NCBI GenBank assembly: GCA_027450105.1
Contig: DAIDKJ010000012.1
Coordinates: 1-16,067, forward strand
DNA length: 16,067 nt
DNA from: Ferrovum sp.
Lineage (GTDB): Bacteria; Pseudomonadota; Gammaproteobacteria; Burkholderiales; Ferrovaceae
Direction of reading: 5' to 3'
Numbering within the stretch: the stretch's first letter is position 1; every line of letters starts with the position of its first letter. The notes under the pieces were generated by a model that ran no database searches, was not told the origin of the DNA, and was given only the letters and a program-made list of their open reading frames with translations. The position numbers and the translations under genes were made by a program. Below are positions 1 to 6,254 of this stretch, piece after piece.

Positions 1-791
1 TTGTCGATGTTGATGAAGCCGTTGTGCATCCACACCTGCGCCATCGGTTTGCCAGAAGCGCCTTGGCTTTGGGCGATTTCGTTTTCATGGTGGGGGAATT
101 GTAAATCGTGGCCACCGCCATGAATGTCAAAATGGGTTCCAAGAAAATGCTCGCTCATGACCGAGCATTCGATATGCCATCCGGGTCTGCCCGGCCCCCA
201 GGGAGAAGGCCAGGAAGGTTCGTCGGCCTTGGCTGCTTTCCACAAAACAAAGTCGAGCGGGTCACGTTTGTGGGGGTCCACCGAGATGCGTTCGCCAGCA
301 CGCAGGTCTTCCAGGGTTTTTCCCGACAGTTTGCCGTAGGCAGGAAAATCATGAACCGAGTAATACACGTCCCCATTGGCTCCCACATAAGCCAATTGGC
401 GCTCGATCAGGGTGGTGATCATGGTGATCATGCCGGAAACATGGTCAGTGGCCCGTGGTTCGAAGGTGGGAGGTAAGACGTTGAGTTGAGCCAAATCCTG
501 GTGCATGGCGCTGATCATGCGCGTCGTCAATGCACCAATGGGCTCTTGATTGAGGGCGGCGCGCGCGATGATTTTATCATCGATATCGGTAATATTGCGC
601 ACATAGGTGACTTGATATCCCGAGTGCTGTAGCCAGCGGTAAACCAGATCAAAATTCACCAGCATGCGCGCATGCCCCAGGTGACAGCGGTCGTAAACGG
701 TCATGCCGCACACATACATACGCACTTGTCCGGGTTGAATGGGTTGAAAAACCTCAGTGCGGCGAGTCAAGGTATTGAAAATTTTTAGCAT
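1..791 (-). CDS. cysS: Cysteinyl-tRNA synthetase, N-terminal part (cut by window start)
   Basis: Class I aminoacyl-tRNA synthetase that charges tRNA-Cys with cysteine in the cytoplasm. Reading leftward from the ATG at 791-789, 263 codons are open to the window edge with no stop, so about 200 C-terminal residues, including the KMSKS loop and anticodon-binding region, lie outside. Visible are the HIGH motif as HLGH (residues 37-40), the NITDIDDKI segment (66-74), the LDFVLWK segment (179-185) and all four zinc ligands at the same numbers as in E. coli CysRS: Cys28, Cys209, His234 and Glu238. The start fits the family N-terminus (MLKIFNTLTR). No good Shine-Dalgarno precedes it. It is divergent from the TPR/ppiB/lpxH unit, a common betaproteobacterial arrangement. 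Identity is certain; only the 3' extent is unknown. Confidence 0.98.
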   Translation of the reverse strand, partial: MLKIFNTLTRRTEVFQPIQPGQVRMYVCGMTVYDRCHLGHARMLVNFDLVYRWLQHSGYQVTYVRNITDIDDKIIARAALNQEPIGALTTRMISAMHQDLAQLNVLPPTFEPRATDHVSGMITMITTLIERQLAYVGANGDVYYSVHDFPAYGKLSGKTLEDLRAGERISVDPHKRDPLDFVLWKAAKADEPSWPSPWGPGRPGWHIECSVMSEHFLGTHFDIHGGGHDLQFPHHENEIAQSQGASGKPMAQVWMHNGFINID

Positions 792-906
792 GATGGGCGA
801 AGTGTGTTTGCAAGCGCAAAAAGATTTTGGCAGAAGTCGGACAAGTTCATGGTTTTTTTGCCGGAAGTGGCTCTACAAACATAGGCCAGGAGTCTGACTA
901 GCGAAC

Positions 907-935
907 TGGAAAATAATGCATTGTATTGATATAAT
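907..935 (+). promoter_or_regulatory. Candidate sigma70 promoter for the TPR-ppiB-lpxH unit
   Basis: A perfect -10 hexamer TATAAT (930-935) with an extended -10 TG (927-928) lies 17 bp from a 4-of-6 match to the -35 box, TGGAAA (907-912). The spacer contains the 8-bp palindrome AATGCATT (915-922). The expected start is near 942, about 130 nt ahead of the TPR gene. It is the best promoter-like sequence in the window, but it is assigned by consensus alone. Weaker minus-strand -10-like sequences (for example TACAAT at 925-920) overlap it and could serve cysS. Confidence 0.55.
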
Positions 936-979
936 AGAGTGTTTAGCCAGTTGCGTTTGTTCGGAGAGTATAACACGAT

Positions 980-1078
980 ATGTTTGAGCGCTTTGCCTTC
1001 CCCTTTCATCTGGCCTCGTTCTGGCGTTGCGTGGCCTTGGGGCCTATGGCAAAAAACCGCAGGTGGCGGGGGTTATGA
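980..1078 (+). CDS. Possible 32-residue upstream ORF coupled to the TPR gene
   Basis: A short ORF opens with ATG at 980 after a GGAGAG sequence (963-968, spacing 11) and ends with TGA at 1076-1078, giving an ATGA overlap with the ATG (1075) of the TPR gene. The 32-residue peptide begins MFERFAFPFHLASFW, rich in Phe, and ends with a basic stretch (KNRRWRGL). I recognise no family. It lies downstream of the candidate promoter at 907-935, so it would be on the same transcript. It could be a leader peptide that delivers ribosomes to the next gene, or a chance ORF. A TTG at 1027 would instead extend the TPR gene itself by 16 residues, which looks less likely because it puts polar residues ahead of a good signal peptide. 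Confidence 0.3.
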   Translation: MFERFAFPFHLASFWRCVALGPMAKNRRWRGL

Positions 1079-1758
1079 GCCTGCGGCCGGTAGTTTGCAT
1101 CGTGCTCTTGATATGCGGCGTGAGCAGTGGATTGGCTGGGGAAGCGGCCGTTAGTGCGGCGCTGCCTGCCGACAGCGCCCCGGTGTCTGCCGACAGCGCC
1201 CCGGTGTCTGGCGACAGCACCTCGGCACCTGTGGTATCCACACCGGTTTTAACGCAATCCCCTCCTGCGGCCATTTCCGTCACTCCTACGGTCGTAAAAG
1301 ATCCTCCCGTGACCCCTGTGCCTGAACCACCGCCAGAGCCCGTCTTGTTGACCCCCAAGGCCATTCGCCAGCTGGTAGATGGCGGCAAGAATCAAGAGGC
1401 TCTGCAAGCCCTGCAGGACTACTTGGCGGCGAACAGCCAGGATGGGGACATGTGGTTTCTCAAGTCACAGGTGCTGACTCATCTGGGGCATACGGATGAA
1501 GCCCTGCAGGTTTTACGGGGAATGGTGGATCGTTTTCCTGAAATGGCTGCTCCCTATAACAATCTGGCAGTCCTCTATGCAGCCCAAGGACAGCTGGAAG
1601 AAGCACGCAAAAATCTGACGATGGCCTTGATGGTACAGCCGAATTACGCCACTGCCCAGGAAAACCTGGGAGATGTGTACGTGGCTTTAGCCAAGGCTGC
1701 GCTCATTCTGGACCCCCGCAACAAGCTCTTGAAAGCTAAATCCGAAAAACTTGACTGA
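1075..1758 (+). CDS. Exported tetratricopeptide-repeat protein of unknown function
   Basis: A 227-residue protein. Residues about 5-22 form a hydrophobic signal sequence (VVCIVLLICGVSSGLAG), probably cleaved by signal peptidase I; the Cys-containing LLIC stretch is a poor lipobox because Ile precedes Cys. A Pro/Ala/Ser/Thr-rich low-complexity linker follows (about 30-90), containing an exact tandem heptapeptide duplication ADSAPVS. The C-terminal half (about 95-215) holds roughly three TPR units, with clear Leu-Gly-His/Asp-Glu-Ala and LAVLYAAQGQLEEA signatures, so it likely binds protein partners in the periplasm. Proteins of this type are commonly found between cysS and ppiB in Betaproteobacteria; their role is not known to me. 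The ATG at 1075 is preferred over TTG 1027 because the signal peptide starts there and a G-rich tract precedes it. The stop is 11 nt from ppiB, suggesting one operon. Confidence 0.85.
   Translation: MSLRPVVCIVLLICGVSSGLAGEAAVSAALPADSAPVSADSAPVSGDSTSAPVVSTPVLTQSPPAAISVTPTVVKDPPVTPVPEPPPEPVLLTPKAIRQLVDGGKNQEALQALQDYLAANSQDGDMWFLKSQVLTHLGHTDEALQVLRGMVDRFPEMAAPYNNLAVLYAAQGQLEEARKNLTMALMVQPNYATAQENLGDVYVALAKAALILDPRNKLLKAKSEKLD
1168..1230 (+). repeat. 21-bp tandem repeat, two exact copies plus one diverged
   Basis: Units at 1168-1188 and 1189-1209 are identical and each encodes ADSAPVS; the third (1210-1230, GDSTSAP) matches only in part. The period is seven codons, so copy-number change keeps the reading frame. 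It lies in the low-complexity linker of the exported TPR protein. Confidence 0.9.
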
Positions 1759-1769
1759 AGGAAGATGAC

Positions 1770-2261
1770 ATGGTTCGACTCAAAACAAATTACGGGGATA
1801 TCGTGCTGGAACTGGACGAGGAAAAGGCTCCTAAAACTGTGGCCAACTTTCTGGAATATGTGCGCTCAGGGTTTTATGATGGCACCGTTTTTCATCGCGT
1901 CATCGATGGCTTCATGATCCAGGGAGGTGGCATGACGTCCGGAATGAAACAGAAGGAAACCCGCGACCCCGTGGATAATGAAGCTGCCAACGGATTGACC
2001 AATGAGCGCTACACCATTGCCATGGCACGCACTTCCGATCCGCATTCGGCCACGGCACAATTTTTTATCAACGTCAAAGATAACGATTTTCTAAACTTCA
2101 CTGAAGCGACCTATCACGGTTACGGGTATTGTGTGTTTGGTAAAGTGGTGCAAGGTCAGGATGTGGTGGACAAGATCAAGGGAGTGGCCACCACCAGTCG
2201 CGCCGGACATTCGGATGTTCCTCGGGAAGATGTCGTGATTGAAACCGCCAGCGTGATGTGA
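1770..2261 (+). CDS. ppiB: Cytoplasmic peptidyl-prolyl cis-trans isomerase B (cyclophilin)
   Basis: A cyclophilin-type prolyl isomerase that speeds cis-trans isomerisation of Xaa-Pro bonds during folding. At 163 residues it matches E. coli PpiB (164) and has no signal peptide, so it should be cytoplasmic. The catalytic block FHRVIDGFMIQGGG occupies residues 41-54 with Arg43, Phe48 and Gln51; the second half of the active-site pocket is in the AMARTSDPHSATAQFFIN segment. The ATG at 1770 is well supported: AAGGA at 1758-1762 gives a 7-nt spacing, and the protein begins MVRLKTNYGDIVLEL as expected. It sits between the TPR gene (11 nt upstream) and lpxH (6 nt downstream), almost certainly in one transcript. 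There are no odd features. Confidence 0.97.
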   Translation: MVRLKTNYGDIVLELDEEKAPKTVANFLEYVRSGFYDGTVFHRVIDGFMIQGGGMTSGMKQKETRDPVDNEAANGLTNERYTIAMARTSDPHSATAQFFINVKDNDFLNFTEATYHGYGYCVFGKVVQGQDVVDKIKGVATTSRAGHSDVPREDVVIETASVM

Positions 2262-2267
2262 GCGCCC

Positions 2268-3002
2268 GTGTCGTCCACGTTGTTCATTGCCGATTTGCAC
2301 CTGTCCGAAAAGGTGCCGCTGGTCACGCAGCGTTTTCTTGATTTTCTCGAGGGACCCTGTGTCGAGGCTGAAAGCCTGTATATTCTGGGGGATTTGTTTG
2401 AAACCTGGGTGGGAGACGACGATCGTTTTTCACCCTTTCACGCCCAAATCATACAGGCCTTGGCCGCTCTCGCCAAAAGTGGAACGGCCTTGTATATCAT
2501 GCATGGCAACCGCGATTTTCTGATAGGCCCCGATTTCATCAAGGATTGCTCGGCAACGTTACTGCCAGACCCCACGATCATTCTCCTCAATGGTACGCGC
2601 ACTCTCCTGACGCATGGGGATCAACTCTGTATCGACGATGTGGAATATCAAACCTGGCGTAAACAGGTGCGCAGTGCCAGCTGGCAACGCAAGGTTCTGG
2701 CCCAGCCCTTGGAAGTACGGTATGCCATGGCGCGCGAAGCTACCCGCATCAGCCACAAGGCCAAACAGGCAAAAACCTTGGAAATCATGGATGTATCCCC
2801 CCATGCAGTGACGGATCTGCTGCGTAAGCAGGATTATCCTCACCTGATTCAGGGGCATACGCATCGACCTGCGCGCCATGTGTATCGACTGGATGACCAT
2901 ACCTGCGAACGGTGGGTGTTACAGGATTGGAGCAATGAGCGCGCGGGATATCTGTTGTGCGATGCATCGAGTTGCCGTGCAATTTCACTTACAGGCCTTT
3001 GA
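2268..3002 (+). CDS. lpxH: UDP-2,3-diacylglucosamine diphosphatase (lipid A synthesis)
   Basis: LpxH hydrolyses UDP-2,3-diacylglucosamine to lipid X and UMP at the inner face of the inner membrane, the fourth step of lipid A synthesis. The 244 residues show the calcineurin-like metallophosphatase motifs in order: DLHLSE (Asp9, His11), GDLFETWVGDD (Asp42), GNRDF (Asn81, Arg82), HGD (His116) and GHTHRP (His197, His199), which together bind the two-metal centre. The length is close to E. coli LpxH (240). The start is GTG at 2268, only 6 nt after the ppiB stop and with no clear Shine-Dalgarno, so translation probably depends on ribosomes finishing ppiB. No later Met fits, because the DLHLSE motif begins at residue 9. 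It is the last gene of this unit and faces hemH across 64 nt. Confidence 0.97.
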   Translation: MSSTLFIADLHLSEKVPLVTQRFLDFLEGPCVEAESLYILGDLFETWVGDDDRFSPFHAQIIQALAALAKSGTALYIMHGNRDFLIGPDFIKDCSATLLPDPTIILLNGTRTLLTHGDQLCIDDVEYQTWRKQVRSASWQRKVLAQPLEVRYAMAREATRISHKAKQAKTLEIMDVSPHAVTDLLRKQDYPHLIQGHTHRPARHVYRLDDHTCERWVLQDWSNERAGYLLCDASSCRAISLTGL

Positions 3003-3066
3003 AGCGAACAACCTGGAAAGCCTGCCTGTTCAGATCATTCCTGAATGGTGGAGCCGAGGGACGGGT

Positions 3067-4173
3067 TTATTGAGGAGCGCCCAAGGCCTGTGCCCGTTGC
3101 TGCGTCAGGGCTCCTTCGCGATGCGCGCATTCCGCGGTCCACGAAGGCTTGAACCATCCCTGCAGATGCTCCAGGGCACTTTGGGTGAGCCCTTCCAGCC
3201 ATGCGGGCTCATCGTTGAGGGCGGGAATGTAATGGTATTCTCGCCCACCACTGGATAGGAAAGCCGCTTTTACTTCCATGCCGATTTCTTCCAGGGTTTC
3301 CAGGCAATCGGCAGGAAATCCCGGGCAAATGACATGCAGATTTTGCACGCCATCGTGAGCCAGTTGCCGCACCAGAGGTTCGGTATAAGGCTTGACCCAT
3401 TCCGCGCGGCCAAACAGGGACTGAAAGGATACGGCATACTGTTCGGCCTGCAACCCCAGGGCCTCGGCCAGCAGGCGCCCTGTTTTATGACATTCGCAAA
3501 AATAGGGATCTCCCTTGTCCAGGGTATAACGGGGCACTCCATGAAAACTCATCACCAACTTGTCGGGGCGGCCATGCATGTCCCAGAATTTTTCCACTCG
3601 GGTTTTGAGCGCCTGGATATACGCCGGGTGGTCGTGATAATGACGAATCACGCGAATTTCCGGCACATTGCGGTAACGTCCAAGCGCCTGGAACAGGGTA
3701 TCCAATGAAGACCCGGTGGTGCTGGCTGCGTACTGTGGATATAACGGCAGCAACAGGATACGGTGACAGCCCAGGGCTTTGAGTTCGGCCACTGCGGTGG
3801 CAATACTGGGTTGACCATAGCGCATGGCATACTTGACGCATAGGGGGCTTTGAATCTGTGCGCGCAAACCCTGTGCCAGTCCCTGCGCCTGCTCCTCGGT
3901 GTGGACCCGCAAGGGCGAACCTTTTGGGGTCCAGATCAGAGCATATTTCTGTGCCGAGCGCGCCGGGCGGGTGTTGAGAATGAACCCATTGAGAATCAGC
4001 CACCATAACACACGCGGCAGTTCGACTACCCGGGGATCGCTCAGAAATTGCTTGAGATAGCGGCGCAAGGCGGATTTTTCGGGAGCGTCTGGCGTTCCCA
4101 GATTGACCACCAGGACTCCGGTCAGGCCTGGTTGGGAATGATCAAAGGGGGGTTCCGGGAGATATCGGGGCAT
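3067..4173 (-). CDS. hemH: Ferrochelatase
   Basis: Inserts Fe(II) into protoporphyrin IX, the last step of protoheme synthesis, at the cytoplasmic side of the membrane. The protein is 368 residues from the ATG at 4173. Family hallmarks are the N-terminal VLVVNLGTPDAP segment, the catalytic histidine in MSFHGVP (His211), the SFQSLFGRAEWVKPYTEP block and the CPGFPADCLETLEEI block carrying the conserved acidic residues. The reading frame is open 32 codons further upstream, but that extension overlaps the end of hrcA, and the start MPRYLPEPPF is what betaproteobacterial ferrochelatases have. A weak AGGA lies about 10 nt ahead of the ATG. It begins 28 nt after the hrcA stop on the same strand, so hrcA and hemH likely share a transcript. 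Confidence 0.97.
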   Translation of the reverse strand: MPRYLPEPPFDHSQPGLTGVLVVNLGTPDAPEKSALRRYLKQFLSDPRVVELPRVLWWLILNGFILNTRPARSAQKYALIWTPKGSPLRVHTEEQAQGLAQGLRAQIQSPLCVKYAMRYGQPSIATAVAELKALGCHRILLLPLYPQYAASTTGSSLDTLFQALGRYRNVPEIRVIRHYHDHPAYIQALKTRVEKFWDMHGRPDKLVMSFHGVPRYTLDKGDPYFCECHKTGRLLAEALGLQAEQYAVSFQSLFGRAEWVKPYTEPLVRQLAHDGVQNLHVICPGFPADCLETLEEIGMEVKAAFLSSGGREYHYIPALNDEPAWLEGLTQSALEHLQGWFKPSWTAECAHREGALTQQRAQALGAPQ

Positions 4174-4201
4174 GACGCAGGTTCCTGACAAAGAGGACGG
4201 T

Positions 4202-5230
4202 TCAAGATTGGGAAAGCGCCATGGACAAGAGCCGGGCAGTGATATCCACAATGGGGATGATGCGCTCATAGGCCATCCGGGTGGGGCCTACCACACCCAA
4301 GGTGCCCACGACCTGGCCATTGACTTCGTAAGGTGCGGTAACCATGCTGAATTCATCCAGAGTGACCAGATTGGATTCTCCCCCAATGAAGATTTTCACG
4401 CCATCGGCCCGTTGGCTCAAGTCCAGCAATTGGATGAGTTCGGTTTTTTGTTCGAAGGCATCGATTAGGCGGCGCAGTCGGGATAAATTGCCAGAAACAT
4501 CCTGATGTGCGATCAACCGGGTTTCGCCACTCAATACATAGTCGTCTTGCCCCTCGCGCAGGGCGGCGCTCCCCATTTCAAGGGCGGTAGTCATCAAGGT
4601 TTGAATGTTTTCGTTGAGGTGCTTTAGTTCATTGCGCAAGCTTTCGCGGACTCCTTCAAAATCACAGCCTGCGTAATGCTCGTTCAGGTACAGTGCCGCC
4701 TGCGAGAGTTGGGCGGTGCTATAGGATTGTTCGGTAAACAGGACGCGGTTTTGCACGTCGCCATCCAGCGTGACCAGAATCAGCAAGATGCGTTTTTCTG
4801 AAAGCTTGAGAAATTCCAGATGCCGGAAACCACTCGTCAAGCGCTTGGGGATACGGACAATCCCTGCAAAGGCGGTCAATTCGGACAGGGTTTGGGAAGC
4901 GGTGGCCACCAGATGGGCCGTATCCGAGGGCAGCAATTGATGCGACAGATGGTGGATGGTGTCCGCTTCCAGGGGTTTGATCGTGAGCAGGGAATCCACG
5001 AAAAAACGGTATCCCTGAGGGGTGGGCACGCGTCCAGCCGAGGTGTGCGGACTGGCAATGAATCCCATTTCTTCCAGATCAGCCATGACGTTGCGGATGG
5101 TGGCTGCAGATAGGTCCAGGCCGGACAGGCGGGATAGGGCGCGCGAACCTACCGGCTGACCATCTTCGATGTAGCGTTCCACCAGGGCTTTGAGAAGGGC
5201 ACGTGCACGATCGTTCAACATGCGCTTCAT
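4202..5230 (-). CDS. hrcA: Heat-inducible transcription repressor HrcA
   Basis: A DNA-binding repressor of class I heat-shock genes (groESL, sometimes dnaK-grpE); in the family it binds the CIRCE inverted repeat and is kept active by GroEL. The 342-residue length is typical. The N-terminal winged helix is clear (LNDRARALLKALVERYIEDG, then the recognition region LSAATIRNVMADLEEMGFI and wing SAGRVPTPQGYRFFVD, residues about 4-80). The rest is the dimerisation domain, with ALREGQDDYVLSGETRLI near the middle and the IFIGGES...YEVNGQVVGTLGVVGPTRMAYERIIPIVD signature near the end (the family C-terminal block). Start choice: ATG 5230 or the in-frame ATG 5221 (MLNDRAR); AGGT lies 3 nt before the first and 12 nt before the second, so neither is clearly better. 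It is divergent from nadK with only 28 nt between starts, and no CIRCE is visible there. Confidence 0.96.
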   Translation of the reverse strand: MKRMLNDRARALLKALVERYIEDGQPVGSRALSRLSGLDLSAATIRNVMADLEEMGFIASPHTSAGRVPTPQGYRFFVDSLLTIKPLEADTIHHLSHQLLPSDTAHLVATASQTLSELTAFAGIVRIPKRLTSGFRHLEFLKLSEKRILLILVTLDGDVQNRVLFTEQSYSTAQLSQAALYLNEHYAGCDFEGVRESLRNELKHLNENIQTLMTTALEMGSAALREGQDDYVLSGETRLIAHQDVSGNLSRLRRLIDAFEQKTELIQLLDLSQRADGVKIFIGGESNLVTLDEFSMVTAPYEVNGQVVGTLGVVGPTRMAYERIIPIVDITARLLSMALSQS

Positions 5231-5243
5231 TCTACCTGAAATG

Positions 5244-5252
5244 TGGTTTAAT
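5244..5252 (+). promoter_or_regulatory. Candidate extended -10 promoter for nadK
   Basis: TGG-TTTAAT (5244-5252) is an extended -10 with a 5-of-6 match to TATAAT. It ends exactly 6 nt before the nadK ATG (5259), which would place the transcription start at or next to the initiation codon. There is no recognisable -35 at 16-18 bp and no Shine-Dalgarno between the hexamer and the ATG. The hrcA promoter must lie on the other strand: TTGAAA at 5276-5271, inside nadK, is a good -35 candidate, but its -10 partner is weak. Confidence 0.35.
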
Positions 5253-5258
5253 TCGAGT

Positions 5259-6131
5259 ATGGATGCATCCTTTCAAAGAATTGGCGTGGTGGGCAAATAT
5301 GACAGTCGCAATTTGCGCCAGCCCTTACTGGCCCTGATTGATTTTTTGCAGCAGCGCCATTTGCAGGTGGTGCTGGATCAGCGTTCGGCCGATGTGGTGC
5401 AAACTCCTGGGGTACGAACGGTTAGCCTGGAATCCATTGGCGAGCATGCGGATCTGGTCATCGTGCTCGGGGGAGATGGCACGTTGCTCAATGCAGCGCG
5501 CGTGCTGGCCAATCATGCAGTGCCTCTGATTGGCATCAATCTGGGCCAGTTGGGTTTTTTGACGGATATACCGGCCCAGCACATGCAACGCATGCTGGAG
5601 GACATTCTTCAGGGGCGTTACGAGGAAGAATCGCGCACCTTGATTCAGGCAAAAATCCAACGCCAGGGCCAGGATTACAGGCGGTCGGTGGCCCTGAATG
5701 ACGTCGTCCTCACCAAAGGGGCTCGCGGCAGCATGATCGAGCTGGAAGTATCCGTAGACGGGCGTTTCGTCTATAACTTGCGCGCTGACGGCCTGATTCT
5801 GGCTACCCCCACAGGATCCACGGCCTATGCCCTGTCCAGTGGCGGTCCGATCGTACATCCGGATTTGCGTGCCTTGGTGCTGGTGCCCATTTGCCCCCAC
5901 ACGCTGAGTAACCGCCCCATTGTTCTCAGCGACCGTTGTCGGGTGGAAGTGGTTTTGCAAAAGGGGGAAGGGGCATTTGTCAATTTTGACGTTCAGGATC
6001 AATTTCCCTTGCAGGCAGAGGATCGTTTATGTCTTCAGACGGCCCCCCAGGGAATTCGGCTACTGCATCCTGTGGCCCATAGCTACTTTGCCATGCTTCG
6101 TGAAAAGCTGCACTGGGGGACCAAACTGTGA
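5259..6131 (+). CDS. nadK: NAD kinase
   Basis: Phosphorylates NAD to NADP in the cytoplasm with ATP (or polyphosphate in some members), controlling the NADP pool. At 290 residues it matches E. coli NadK (292). The signature LGGDGTLLNAAR includes the conserved GGDGT at residues 71-75 with Asp73; the other family blocks are the NDVVLTKG segment and TPTGSTAYALSSGGPIVHP. The frame is open further upstream into hrcA, but the start at 5259 (MDASFQRIGVVGKYDS) is where the family begins. It is divergent from hrcA and followed 123 nt later by recN on the same strand; hrcA/nadK/recN is a conserved betaproteobacterial neighbourhood. The start lacks a Shine-Dalgarno and may be leaderless. Confidence 0.97.
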   Translation: MDASFQRIGVVGKYDSRNLRQPLLALIDFLQQRHLQVVLDQRSADVVQTPGVRTVSLESIGEHADLVIVLGGDGTLLNAARVLANHAVPLIGINLGQLGFLTDIPAQHMQRMLEDILQGRYEEESRTLIQAKIQRQGQDYRRSVALNDVVLTKGARGSMIELEVSVDGRFVYNLRADGLILATPTGSTAYALSSGGPIVHPDLRALVLVPICPHTLSNRPIVLSDRCRVEVVLQKGEGAFVNFDVQDQFPLQAEDRLCLQTAPQGIRLLHPVAHSYFAMLREKLHWGTKL

Positions 6132-6175
6132 TCCCTGTGGTGGTGCAGTGCGGTGCGTCGATAAACCCGAGTACA

Positions 6176-6194
6176 GGTGCAAGGTTTTTGCGCC
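6176..6194 (+). other. Short inverted repeat in the nadK-recN gap
   Basis: GGTGCAA (6176-6182) and TTGCGCC (6188-6194) can form a 7-bp stem with one G-U pair and a 5-nt loop. It starts 45 nt after the nadK stop. No T-run follows, so it does not look like an intrinsic terminator; it could be an RNA 3'-end stabiliser or chance. The remainder of the gap (6132-6254) holds two copies of ATGATGTG (6195, 6210) and no clear promoter or LexA site. Confidence 0.3.
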
Positions 6195-6254
6195 ATGATG
6201 TGGTGTGCGATGATGTGCATACCGTCTAATTCCCTTCGCAATCTGTATTGACTC

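Noticed and set aside
853..859. T7 run as the tail of an intrinsic terminator.
   Set aside because: No GC-rich hairpin precedes it on either strand, and it lies in a divergent promoter region where termination is not expected.
785..1009. 74-codon minus-strand frame upstream of and overlapping cysS.
   Set aside because: It covers the promoter region and overlaps the cysS start out of frame; no ribosome site or family features.
3003..3066. TTCAG...CTGAA inverted repeat between lpxH and hemH as a terminator.
   Set aside because: Only 5 bp of stem with a 7-nt loop and no T-run on either strand.
5325..6002. 225-codon minus-strand frame opposite nadK.
   Set aside because: Antisense shadow of a complete NAD kinase; no recognisable domain or ribosome-binding site.
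6034..6043. TTCAGACGGC, the reverse complement of the 10-mer Neisseria DNA uptake sequence, in nadK.
   Set aside because: One copy only, inside coding sequence (Leu-Gln-Thr-Ala). A single 10-mer in 16 kb is compatible with chance, and no second copy or paired inverted copy is present.
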